The notes beneath the pieces were generated by a model. It saw only the letters and a list, made by a program, of their open reading frames with translations, searched no databases and was not told the DNA's origin. Shown here in pieces: positions 45,486 to 54,735 of a stretch of 64,000 nt of DNA; positions within the stretch are counted from its first letter, which is position 1, and each line of letters starts with the position of its first letter. The stretch lies in the NCBI GenBank assembly GCA_021030905.1, contig JAGFMI010000024.1:558001-622000 (forward strand). Direction: 5' to 3'. The translations under genes and the position numbers were made by a program. Source of the stretch: Pyrenula massariospora. Taxonomy: Eukaryota; Ascomycota; Eurotiomycetes; Pyrenulales; Pyrenulaceae.

Positions 45486-46876
45486 ATGACCACCAAGCTG
45501 CAAACATCAGAAGACCTCCTTATCTGCAAAGCATGTGGCACGCAATTCGATGTCACAGCCGAATCTGGCAAAACAGAATGTCGTATTTGCGATGTGAGAT
45601 CCTGATATCAATCCACTTTGGATTTTATTTCTGCTGCTCTTCTATTCAATCCATTTAGCCCGTCTTTCAAGTCCGTTTATACTATTGTGTCTATTCTATA
45701 TCTCACGCAAAGTGATGAATACAGGATCCCCGCCAATTCGTACCGCCGACCGGCCAGGCATTTACTACTCTGGCAGAGATGAGACGAGATGGGTATAAGA
45801 ACGTATGGAAGGAAGATGAAGTAGAAAAGGGGATATGGAGTGTCTGGACGGAGCCGAAGGTTTGTGTAGAATGACTCTTTTCTATTGCTCCCTGCGAAGA
45901 GAAGAGCTGAGCTCATAAACCATGGATTTACTGGAGACATGAGCGACGTTTCAAAGGACAGAGGCTTCCACGATGGCTCAGTATCTAATAACAATATGGT
46001 CTAGTTCGCCATCGGCCAACGAGCCATGCTTATCACCACCCCGCACGGAAACGTGTTGTGGGACTGCATCACCTTTCTTGACCAGGAGACCGTCGACAAA
46101 GTAAGAGATTTTCATCTCCCTCTCCCCACCTTCTTCCCTCTCAAACCGCCCTCTCCCCCTCTCCTCCCATCCGCCCCTCGTGAACACACTAAACCCCGCC
46201 CTTTCCCCCCCCTCTTAAAACCCTCCGCCCCTCTCAAATCACCCACCCTAACACCCCCCTCCAGATCCTCACCCACGGCCCCCTCACCGCAATCATAATC
46301 TCCCACCCCCACTACTACACCACCCACCCCGACTGGTCCCTCACCTTCTCCTGCCCGATCCACACCGCCGCCCCCGACTCCCCCTGGCTCTCCCGCCCCC
46401 TTAACCCAAACTCCACCCACAAATTCCTCACCGCGCCTCACACCCCCATCCTCCCCTCCGTCACCGCCATATTGGTGGGCGGCCACTTCCCCGGCTCCCT
46501 CCTCCTCCACTATAATCACTCCTTGTTTATCGCAGATACATTCGTCACCGTGCCCTCCGCATATAACCCCGCCGCCCACACCCAATCGCACACCCACGCG
46601 ACGTATGCGTTTATGTACAGCATCCCGAACATGATCCCCCTGCCAGCCGAGGAGATTGGGCGGATGTGGGGCGTGCTAAGGGGGAGCGGGGTAAGGTGGC
46701 GGACCACGTTTGGGGCGTTTGGGGGCATGGAGGTTAGGTGTCAGAGTGTGGGGGAGGGGTGGGAGAGGGTGAGGGGGAGTATGGCGGGCGTGGTGAGGGG
46801 GATGGGGTGGGGTGGGGGGGAGGTTGAGAGGTTGGGGCTGGGAGTTGGGGAGGGAGGTGATGGGGGAGGGGATTGA
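45486..46876 (+). CDS. Metallo-beta-lactamase-fold protein with N-terminal zinc-ribbon-like motif
   Basis: Four exons, 45486-45593, 45725-45859, 46005-46100 and 46265-46876, 316 residues; introns 131, 145 and 164 nt, all phase 0. Seen: paired CKAC...CRIC at residues about 14-35, DPRQFVPPTGQAFTTL, then NVLWDCITFLD and ISHPHYYTTHPDW where beta-lactamase-fold enzymes carry H-x-H-x-D-H, later GGHFPGS and FIADTF. The metal motif is altered: HPHYY lacks the Asp-His pair, a form I associate with a fungal/bacterial side family, so catalysis is uncertain. The last 40 residues are Gly-rich low complexity. Exon 4 begins extremely C-rich and ends extremely G-rich on the sense strand. The substrate is unknown. 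Confidence 0.78.
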
Positions 46877-47039
46877 TGGGGGAGGGGAGGGTGTTTAGGG
46901 GGTTTGTGATCTTGGGGGGTTTGTTGGGAGGTGTTGGGTTGGGGTGGGTGTATTGGGCATGGAGTGTTGTGTTGGATAGTCTGTCTTATTATTTGACGGA
47001 ATTCTTTCTATTGTTAGTATGGTACATCTACCTCCCACC

Positions 47040-47933
47040 CTATTCTCTCCCTACAATATCGCCTGCTGGCCTCGTCTCCCCAAGCACCTCCGGCGGCTCC
47101 ATGATGTAGTCCCCCAGCTCCTCCAACCTTTTGACTTTGATCTCCATCACTCGCAAGACCGTATGTTTATGCTTGCTCTTCACCGTCTTCACCTTCCGCT
47201 GCCTCCTCTTCGTCTTCTCCTTGATCATCATCGGCCCACTATCCACACCCATCACCCTCGCTCGACACTCAAATAGCCTCTCATCAATATATCTCGTCGA
47301 TTTCTTCGTCCGGCTGCTCTCCGGACTTGTCGCGTCAGGTGGCACGTTCTCGAAGCCGGGCTTGAGCGTAAAGTCGCGGGAGCCAAGGACGGTGGCTCGG
47401 TTGAGGCGCAGGACGTCGCCGGGGGAGACGCCGTGCAGGTGGAAGGGTAGACGGAGGGTGTCGCCGGCGGTCAGGAGGAAGGGGAAGCGGTGAATGTGTG
47501 CGCGGATGTAGAAGGGGGGTTGGGCGTGAAGGCGCGGGAGGTGGGTTAGGATTGATTGGGTGAGGACTAGGGGTTTGTCGTTGAGGGTAGGTGAAGGGGT
47601 TTCAGGGAGCGAGGGGAGTGGGCGGCTTGGGATGCGGGAGGGAGGTATTGAAGGTTTGGCAGTTGGGGGAGGTCGTGAGGATCGTCGATGGGGAGCAGAA
47701 GGGGGTGTAAAACCTGAAGGTGTAGAGCCTGAAGATGGAGGTCGTCTTGAGAGAAAAGGTTCGGGTCTTGAAGGTAATGGAGGGATCTCTGGAGTTGTAC
47801 TGTGGAACTGCGAGGAATGGGACTCGGTGGAAAGCTGGCGTGCTAATCGGGGAAGGAGGAAGGCGGGAGGTAATTGGCTTGTTGAAGGAGTCCACCGCGT
47901 GTCGAGCGTGCTGATGAGGCGTCGAGCCCTCAT
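47040..47933 (-). CDS. mrpl49: Mitochondrial large-subunit ribosomal protein bL21m
   Basis: Single exon, 297 residues, from the first ATG of the frame at 47933. Seen: a basic presequence without acids in the first 10 residues (MRARRLISTL, then RLARQLSTES), a disordered Pro/Ser/Arg-rich region of about 100 residues, and the bL21 domain from about residue 140: FYIRAHIHRFPFLLTAGDTLRLP, LNRATVLGSRDFTL, ARVMGVDSGPMMIKEKTKRR and KHTVLRVMEIKV, corresponding to the beta-barrel and basic RNA-binding loop. Part of the mitoribosome large subunit. Stop codons of this gene and the metallo-beta-lactamase-fold gene face each other 160 bp apart. Confidence 0.88.
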   Translation of the reverse strand: MRARRLISTLDTRWTPSTSQLPPAFLLPRLARQLSTESHSSQFHSTTPEIPPLPSRPEPFLSRRPPSSGSTPSGFTPPSAPHRRSSRPPPTAKPSIPPSRIPSRPLPSLPETPSPTLNDKPLVLTQSILTHLPRLHAQPPFYIRAHIHRFPFLLTAGDTLRLPFHLHGVSPGDVLRLNRATVLGSRDFTLKPGFENVPPDATSPESSRTKKSTRYIDERLFECRARVMGVDSGPMMIKEKTKRRQRKVKTVKSKHKHTVLRVMEIKVKRLEELGDYIMEPPEVLGETRPAGDIVGRE

Positions 47934-49833
47934 TCTGGAGTTTCTATGTTGTATATCTGGGCACAATTGGTTGTATGGCCAGTGGACTGAAGTTGTCAAG
48001 GCTCAATTGTTGTACGGAAAGCAAAGCTTCATCGATGTGCACGACAAGCTCTATTAGCCCGCCATAAATTTTCGATGCCAAGATCTCCTTGGGCCTGGGG
48101 GACAGAAGTCGTGGCCTACCTTGCCGGCTAATAATCGGCCTAAAAGGCCCGAGGGGCGGCTGTGACTTCTGTTCCCTAGCCTCGACTTAACCTCCTTCGG
48201 GTATTAAGGTAATGGAGTTTTATGCTTCCCCTTCCTTGCGTCAGCTGCACCATTCTAAAGAAGGCAGGCGTCCACTAGAGACTAAAGCGACACCTATATC
48301 ATTCCCCCTGAGATCTAGCAAGCATAGAGGTTCTGCTATCCCATCACTACCTGTGGACATGTCGCGTTTTGGCGCGGCATACTGCTCGGGACATGATCCG
48401 TGCGTGAATATTAGTGATAGCTGGAAGCAACAGAGCGAAGGGAAATTAACCCACCAAGCTTTGATCTACTCCAGAAGCCACTTATACTTTCCAGTCACTC
48501 TTGTCCGTATCGCCTCAAAAGTAAAGGTTATTTTCTTAATTTTAATGATCATGGCCACCGCAGTCTCCCCCACCAGTGATAGTTACTATCGTTACCATCT
48601 AACCATTGTATCGCGAGTAGGCCTAAACATCTTTACCAGCTTGGGTGCGTGTAGTGGCTACACAACCCAAATACTACCACACAAAGTGCAACGATCTCTG
48701 CGTAATTGAACAATGCTGGCGGGTGGTCAATCCTACGTTCTCAACTATCTAAATGTTGTTCTTACGGTCAAAGTGATAGCGGCGAAGTTATAGATACGGC
48801 GATTCCTAATGTCGAAGACTTACGTCATTATATCTAGGAGGTGCTGAGCATCATACGTTCGACGCGGAAGAGAACCCGTTTTTTAATTCATAAAGTTGTC
48901 GGAATTTGAAAGGTTCTATCGTGCTGGTAGATTATGAAGGCTGTCTGCTCCTAAAGTCTGTAGCTAATAAGCATGTTGACAGGTGAAGTCCGTGGTTTCA
49001 ATTCGGAGTCCGTTCTCTTGTGCTTTGTTCTCGTTGCCCTCCTTCCAAACCTCATGGCCCTTTGAAAAAATACATGAGACAAATTGTGTCTTTTTTAAAT
49101 GTCTTCGATAGGCTTCGTTTGGTTGGTGGACATTTTTTGCACCTCAGTAAGACAAGATGAGGCTCTAGGCCGTAAAGCTAGATGCAGGTGCAAGGGAGAT
49201 GCCACATGGTCTCGGCCAGGCTTGCGCGAATCCATTGAGGGGCGTAGCGTTTTCCAATGGAAGTGGATCGGGTGATACGCCTAATGAGGGGTTTCAATAC
49301 CGGCCAAATTGTGAAAAGATGGGGAACACGGACTAGCCCTCGCATAGGACATTGACACGCAGCTGGCCATTAATAGGCACAGCTCTCATTTCGTTCTGGC
49401 TTATTGGGAGAGCCCCCACCTTATCTGAAAAAGGTATTAGCGATGTTGGGTGTGGTCAGCGTCTAGCCTAGTTCTGATTCCGATGTTTGACACTCTAAAT
49501 GTGCGGATCCAAAATGAAGAACGGATCGATCTTCAATTCAGATAGATGAGTATTGTGCATGCAGGCTCTGCGTTGTCTTTGATTCGGTCAAGCTGCAGAA
49601 TGAGGCGACCGTTGCTGACACTCACTCAACTTCTCTTAGGTTTGCATTGACAGCTAAGTGCTTCTACTCATGTTGACGACTTGATCTTGAACTTTGGCTT
49701 TGATTATCAATGACAGCTCTGCTTCTCTTTATAATCGTCCATTTTGCGCTCTGCTCAAGCTGTCAAAACAGTATTTCATCGCTTTCGTTCTCCTCATCCA
49801 TTTCTTCTGATATATCAAATTCGCTCATTTGCC
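47934..49833. other. Gene-poor interval at the left border of the accessory region
   Basis: About 1.9 kb. An ATG frame of 165 codons at 48212-48709 has a hydrophobic patch (IFLILMIMATAVS) but no family features; I leave it uncalled. From about 48700 rightward frames are short and the sequence more A/T-rich. No terminal repeats or transposase seen. Confidence 0.45.
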
Positions 49834-50027
49834 ATGGCTTCCGCCTCAGCCTCAAAACGGCGGAGCGAAAGTGTCGTGAAACCTTAAAGACTGCGGCACT
49901 GCTTACGAGGAGCCTTACACTTCACCGACTCTGGCCGTTTACAGCGAGATCGACAACCCTGCTGAGCAGTGCTCCTATATCATCGGTCTCAGTCGGAACA
50001 TAGATCTGCGAAATGGTATGGTGTGAG
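49834..50027 (+). pseudogene. Possible BTB/POZ-protein gene fragment with one frame shift
   Basis: From the ATG at 49834 the frame reads MASASASKRRSESVVK and then hits a stop. One base out of register, from about 49883, the sequence continues as LKDCGTAYEEPYTSP followed by TLAVYSEIDN and ends at 50027. The order Lys/Arg/Ser-rich start, then PYTSP-x-x-x-V-Y, is how many fungal BTB/POZ proteins begin, but the rest of the BTB fold is absent. I read it as a broken 5' fragment of a host gene; a chance resemblance is possible. Confidence 0.3.
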
Positions 50028-50314
50028 GAAAGAGCTTGTAGGAGCGAAATAGGAGACATAATTCAAATTATCGAGGCAATTTGACAATGAGCTATGAACG
50101 CGTGTCAATGATATTCGTAAACACATAAAGAGGGCTGTAGTATTGAGAGACAATTAGTACTATGAAACTTGCTAAAAGAGAAATTGAACTAGGATCAAGA
50201 CCTGTACTAACTTAGAAGAGCAATTCTATTGGCGTAGTCTGGGTCAGGAAGCAGCACTATATTCATTTAACCTTCGAGAGCCCCGATAAGTCTCTGCGTG
50301 TACTGATAGACGGT

Positions 50315-50767
50315 TTAAGAGCAGCCATTAAGCCTTGCTGGTCTATACAGTCTGATGAATTCGGAGAGCGCTATATCCAAGTCTACGCCAGCGTAGTAGT
50401 GGATTAACTCCCTACCGAGACGGATGAAATGGGGTGAAGACTTTTCAGTAACTCTGCCGATTTGCTTCACGGGCATAGTCCTGGACAAGATTAACTTATC
50501 AACTAAGTTTATATATATAGTGCGCTGATGTGCTTTAAAACCATACCAATCAATTGCATAGACTCTAGAAATGTCTACATACCTTAGAGAATTTAGTTTG
50601 ACCCTTATATTTACAGTATCAAGTCCAATTGGTCTGTATGAGAATCTCGATCTGACGCGTTTCCCCTCATTTTTCGCCGGAGAACTGCCAATGAAGTAGA
50701 CGAGTGAAAACGCATTGCTTTCACCATCTTCAAAGACTGAAGACCTGTCTCTTACGTAGGTCTGCAT
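50315..50767 (-). CDS. Hypothetical protein, 150 residues
   Basis: Intronless frame with an ATG at 50767. The composition is protein-like (mixed charged and aliphatic residues, no low complexity) with alternating beta-like stretches in the first half (VNIRVKLNSLRYVDISRVYAIDW) and a helical C-terminus (LGRELIHYYAGVDLDIALSEFIRLY). No signal peptide, membrane segment or family I recognise. It lies alone in the accessory region; it could also be an exon of a larger or decayed gene. Confidence 0.35.
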   Translation of the reverse strand: MQTYVRDRSSVFEDGESNAFSLVYFIGSSPAKNEGKRVRSRFSYRPIGLDTVNIRVKLNSLRYVDISRVYAIDWYGFKAHQRTIYINLVDKLILSRTMPVKQIGRVTEKSSPHFIRLGRELIHYYAGVDLDIALSEFIRLYRPARLNGCS

Positions 50768-51210
50768 AGGCGCGCACTAACAAGATCCATTCACTGCTTT
50801 CATGACGATCAAACGAAGCTCGGTACACTGTGATTTACGGTCAATAGATGTATTTGAAGAACAGGGTTGATGCCGGAATCTTCAAGCGCTGGATCTGAAA
50901 GGACTGCGAACGCAGTGCCGATGGTGAAGTATTTGTGTGCGCTCTAGGGAGGTCGCGCCCTATATCGAGCGCTTGAACGATCTTATCTGCTCCCTCTTCC
51001 TAGCATATGCATAGCGTTTACCAGGAGTGATAAATTTTGGACAGCGCCCTTTGCCATCTGAAGGCTTGTTGCCTGCATAGGTAGCACATCTCGAAGGCCC
51101 CTTCTCTCGTCTAAGTTGGGATTAGACTCGTTTCAAGCGGGATATGGTCCACTCTTACCGTGTATAGTCTGCTGTGAACTTTCATTGTCATGAAACTCGT
51201 CACTTGTTAA
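50768..51210. other. Gene-free interval
   Basis: About 440 bp between the 150-residue frame and the RRDE-repeat gene stop; nothing supported. Confidence 0.4.
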
Positions 51211-51906
51211 CTACCACTCCTCAGAGAATTCATTCCTTCTGAACCTCCGCATTACATCAGATTCATTCCTTCTGAACCTCCGCATTGTATCAGATTCATT
51301 CCTTGTGGACCACCGCGTTCTAGGAGATTCATCCCTTCTGGACCAATTCTCCTCATAGGACTTATCCCTTCTGGACCATAGCTCTACTAATTCATCCCTT
51401 CTCGACGGCACCTCAAGAGACTCGTTACCTATAGACCTTGGCGCCATTCGAGGAGGGTCGTCATCAGGGTGTCTGTACCGATCATGTCTCCCTTGTCCGT
51501 GTTTGTCTCGATCAGCGTCGTGTCTGTTTTTGTCGTCGCTAAGGGCATTATATAAGTAAGGCTTGTCACCGACGCCGTGTTGCCGATAAGGCCTATCAAT
51601 ATCATCATTCGATTCAGAATCTTCAATGGTGGGTTTATAAGTTCTAGGAAAGTCACTGTTGCCGAAAGGGTCGAAAGAGTGGCTCACGATGCGGTCGCGC
51701 CAATTTTTACGAGTGTTAGAGCGTTTAGCGAAGTCGCTCTCGGGGCCCTGGGAGGCGTTATGAACATGAGAACGACCGGGGACGGAGAAAATGGTGCTGC
51801 CGCTAGAGGTATCCGGATAGCCGTCAGGTTCGGTAACAGCTGTGTCCTTGTATGTGTCAAAGCGGATATTCGGGTTCCGTCGTTGGTTCCGTAGATGATA
51901 GGGGTG
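51211..51906 (-). CDS. Arg/Asp/Glu-rich protein with 11-residue C-terminal repeats (3' exon; 5' end unresolved)
   Basis: Open frame of about 231 codons from a likely acceptor (TTTTACAG at 51907-51914) to a stop at 51211. Very hydrophilic: the middle is rich in Asp/Arg/His (DDKNRHDADRDKHGQGRHD), and the C-terminus holds five to six tandem 11-residue units of W/R-S/F-x-R-R/N-D/N-E/K-S type (for example WSRRDESPRTR, RFRRNESDVMR). Looks disordered and possibly RNA-binding or chromatin-associated. Upstream, an ATG frame at about 52011-51952 (MSYFQDDISVTIRDPTQL) could be the first exon, but the obvious GTGAAA donor joins out of frame, so I do not include it. Either another splice site is used or the gene is damaged. 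Confidence 0.5.
   Translation of the reverse strand, partial: HPYHLRNQRRNPNIRFDTYKDTAVTEPDGYPDTSSGSTIFSVPGRSHVHNASQGPESDFAKRSNTRKNWRDRIVSHSFDPFGNSDFPRTYKPTIEDSESNDDIDRPYRQHGVGDKPYLYNALSDDKNRHDADRDKHGQGRHDRYRHPDDDPPRMAPRSIGNESLEVPSRRDELVELWSRRDKSYEENWSRRDESPRTRWSTRNESDTMRRFRRNESDVMRRFRRNEFSEEW
51214..51411. repeat. 33-bp coding tandem repeat (about six units)
   Basis: On the plus strand the units share ATTCATYCCTTCTGRACC. The two leftmost copies (about 51228-51293) are nearly identical, the others diverge, as expected for a coding minisatellite expanding at one end. The period of 33 keeps the frame. Confidence 0.75.
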
Positions 51907-52889
51907 CTGTAAAAGTTATTTAACTGTGTTTTGACCGGAGCAAAATTTCACTTATCAACTGAGTGGGGTCACGGATCGTGACTGAAATGTCATCCTGGAA
52001 GTACGACATGATGTGATTCAGAGAATCCCACCTAACTAGATCAGGTTTTCATACGGCAAGATTACCATTCAGCACAGTTGAACCATCTCTAGAAATTCAT
52101 GGATCGGGGCTCGAAGGTTAATCGTTGAAACAATAAGTTCCATAGTCGGATGGGCGAGGCGCGCAAGCAAGCCAGTCGCATTTGGTTCTGACACGGTTGA
52201 TTGCTGAAGGTGTGATTGGCTTGTCCCAGATGTGGCGTTTGACATAGGCGACAATTTCGGTCCAATAGCATCTTGTCCAAGGCAGCAAAGACGACGACAC
52301 CATCTGGCCATCGAAACTCCTGAGATACCAAAGGTCTTATATGTAAGTTCTCCAAAAATATTGATAGGACTTTAACTTTCATTGTTGTATTTTACGCACT
52401 TCGGACTTCCCACCAAAGTCGCTGCTCTGTCTTCTCAACCAAATTAAGCAAGCCGGACAAGATCTAGGGAGAAACAAGGCTGAGCTAACTTATGGTAAAG
52501 GGTCAAGCTAAGCTTAGGAAGCAGACCTGACGAGACCTTAGGCCTGTATGAAAGGTAAATGCTAGATATCGTAGACACAATGTAATGGATACCAAGGCCG
52601 TGCATTCTGACACGACTTGACAGTCATAGCAAAATACTTGCATAGGAGTTACTGTTACTGTACAGTACTATTATCGAATGGTTGGATTCGCCATCTTTCA
52701 CTTCCATCGTGTGGATGTCCCAAGGTCAGTAAGACCATAAAGTTTCGTATGGGACTTCTTAACTTAACGGTCAATATGTTTCATGTGCGCGCTTTTCGGC
52801 ATCCTCGTTGCTCGCTTCATGTTAGCTTTTTCACCCATATGTGGCTGTAGAGGGAATAGGAATCCTGTGTCAAAGCTTTTGCATTTAAA
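51907..52889. other. Interval between RRDE-repeat gene and HET gene
   Basis: About 980 bp. All three minus frames are open around 52100-52310, and one of them (YWTEIVAYVKRHIWDKP at about 52200-52260) looks coding-like without matching a family I know. Could be a small gene or remnant; not called. Confidence 0.4.
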
Positions 52890-54197
52890 CTAGAGACTGA
52901 CATGCCTCATGAATGGTTGGTCGCTGTTCCAGTAGAATGCTTCGTCGAGTCCCTCTTGCAATCCTTCCAATAAGTCCTCTGGTGCCAGATCGTTAATCTT
53001 CATGCAATCATCTTGAACGCGCCTTTCACAATCCTTGACTAATTCGCTAATCAACCGCTGACATTCACGCAGCATCCGCCCCATATATTTACAATCTACA
53101 AATTTTTTTTTGAAGACCATCTCTTCACTCAGCATTTGAATGCTGCTCGGATAGTCCTTCTTCATCCAACAGTGACGTGATATTTTCAAAACCGCATCAA
53201 TAAAAACTCTCAGCACAGGTTTGCTGTAATCGACAACTAAGCGTTGTTCGTCGGAAAAGATACCTTGTAATCCATAATACTTGTCGCGCAGATCTTCACA
53301 ATGATTCTCTGCAAAGACTTGGATGACGTTACTGGGTGACCAAATAGGCTTTCGGGTCTCTGTGGATGGACAGGTATGGTGATCGCGGTCGCAGAAAAGA
53401 GCAAGGTGAAACATAGTGAACGAAACATATGCTGCTCCAGCACGGAAGGGGTTTTCTCGTTCTACAACACATCGTAGGATGTAAATGCAGAAGTCTTGCC
53501 ATAGAAGAGTAGAATTTCCATGCAAAATTTTTCGAGATTTCGAAAGTAGCATCTCTTGCACAACCCAAAGCCGACTCCAGTATGGGTTTTGGAAGAAGGC
53601 TTCCAATGCCTCCTGATTTCCATCTCTTCCAAATCGTTCTTTTAGTTTATCTACTTGGCTGTGACCAGTACTGCAGGCATCGTGAAGGAATTGGACGGCT
53701 TTGCCGTTATGTCTGTCGAGCCCCAGCCAAATCAACACTTCCGTAGCCTGTGAGTATATAGTTCTCATAAAGGAAACCTGGTGATTACGCTCTTCGATTG
53801 TTGTTTGATCAATGCAAATCTGATCAATCCATATGAAGTCGTGTGGATAGGTCTTCACATAAAGACTCAGGAAGTTGTGTAGATTCTCTCGAACCTGGAA
53901 TCTCTTCTTGTTGATGTAAATGTCGCGGCATGGAGACTCTGGACCCCATGTATACGACAGCGCTCGATGTGATGGGGCAGCTTCATGATCGAATATAGAA
54001 AGCCTGAAATTGAGTCCCAAGGCCGGTTCGTGAGCGGCCGGGTCATGCTCGACCTCCAATAGGCGGATTTGCTGTCGTGAGGTATCGAGTTTTTCGTACT
54101 GGTACGTTTCGTTGGTATCAGGCTCTTCTTTCAATTCGGGAATTTGCTTGAGATGTATGACAACGAAACGATCACTTCGAAAGATATCATAAACCAT
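52890..54197 (-). CDS. HET-domain (heterokaryon incompatibility) protein
   Basis: Single exon, 435 residues. ATG at 54197; the frame is open further upstream to about 54308 but contains no ATG. Seen: the HET domain at about residues 75-220 with its conserved blocks ALSYTWGPES, the middle block FIWIDQICIDQ followed by ERNHQVSFMRTIYSQA and VLIWLG, then NPYWSRLWVVQEM. The C-terminal part contains LRDKYYGLQGIFSD and VDYSKPV, also typical of this family, then a charged helical tail. HET domains, TIR-related, trigger a cell-death reaction when incompatible fungal cells fuse. The gene is divergent from the DUF7025-AAA gene across 538 bp. It appears intact. Confidence 0.92.
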   Translation of the reverse strand: MVYDIFRSDRFVVIHLKQIPELKEEPDTNETYQYEKLDTSRQQIRLLEVEHDPAAHEPALGLNFRLSIFDHEAAPSHRALSYTWGPESPCRDIYINKKRFQVRENLHNFLSLYVKTYPHDFIWIDQICIDQTTIEERNHQVSFMRTIYSQATEVLIWLGLDRHNGKAVQFLHDACSTGHSQVDKLKERFGRDGNQEALEAFFQNPYWSRLWVVQEMLLSKSRKILHGNSTLLWQDFCIYILRCVVERENPFRAGAAYVSFTMFHLALFCDRDHHTCPSTETRKPIWSPSNVIQVFAENHCEDLRDKYYGLQGIFSDEQRLVVDYSKPVLRVFIDAVLKISRHCWMKKDYPSSIQMLSEEMVFKKKFVDCKYMGRMLRECQRLISELVKDCERRVQDDCMKINDLAPEDLLEGLQEGLDEAFYWNSDQPFMRHVSL

Positions 54198-54283
54198 CTT
54201 TTTTGATGGTGTTATGCTTGTAAAACAAATGTCGAAGAAGAAGTGCGGTGAATCAATTTGCCTTAGCACGCTTCTCCAATCAG

Positions 54284-54334
54284 CCAAAGATCCAGACCGC
54301 CTCTTCAACAGACCAAAGATCCAGACCGCCTCTC
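54284..54334. repeat. 29-bp tandem duplication
   Basis: CCAAAGATCCAGACCGCCTC occurs at 54284 and again at 54313, an exact 29-bp offset with only the last base of a 22-base core differing. It begins 87 bp upstream of the HET ATG. Confidence 0.85.
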
Positions 54335-54340
54335 AGACTG

Positions 54341-54420
54341 GTGGCAGTGCACAGAATGCCTCGGTGGCTGGTGGCAGTGCACAGAATGCCTGGTTGATGG
54401 GTGGCAGTGCTTAGAATCCT
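54341..54420. repeat. 30-bp minisatellite, three copies
   Basis: GTGGCAGTGC starts at 54341, 54371 and 54401, exactly 30 bp apart; the first two copies share ACAGAATGCC as well and the third has two changes there. It abuts the 29-bp duplication. Confidence 0.9.
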
Positions 54421-54735
54421 CGATTTGACGGCGTCAATTTTGAGAATCATCGAGCCGCCACCGGATTGATAAGGTCTGATGCACTATCTTACAGGGTCAG
54501 ACTCCAGGAATAATGCAGCTCACCCTCATATCGTGGGGACAAAGACTGGTCAGGCTTTCTCATAAGTGCACTATGCACCATCGGAAACCGCCGACCGGTG
54601 AGGCGCGCCTAGATGAAATCTATGAAATATAAAGGGTAGCATTGGGACCACAGGATATGTCTACTGAGACTCGTCTCCAGAACAAGCCGCAGTCTGCTTT
54701 TTCTTCATCTTCCCAAAATTACTATCATCACAATT

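Larger units (their letters stand above)
54198..54735. promoter_or_regulatory. Shared divergent promoter of HET and AAA genes with minisatellites
   Basis: 538 bp between two divergent ATGs. It contains two adjacent minisatellites (54284-54334 and 54341-54420). A pyrimidine-rich, CA-containing stretch just before 54736 resembles a fungal 5' leader. Shared or opposite control of the two genes is possible. Confidence 0.5.

Noticed and set aside
48212-48709. 165-codon plus frame at the left of the accessory region
   Set aside because: ATG present, but composition and lack of any motif do not allow a gene call.
48960-49020. Possible tRNA T-arm (GTGGTTTCAATTCGGAGTCC)
   Set aside because: No matching D-arm, anticodon arm or acceptor stem at proper distances.
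52089-52382. Three overlapping open minus frames between the RRDE-repeat and HET genes
   Set aside because: One patch looks coding-like, but the frames compete and none has recognisable homology or clear boundaries.
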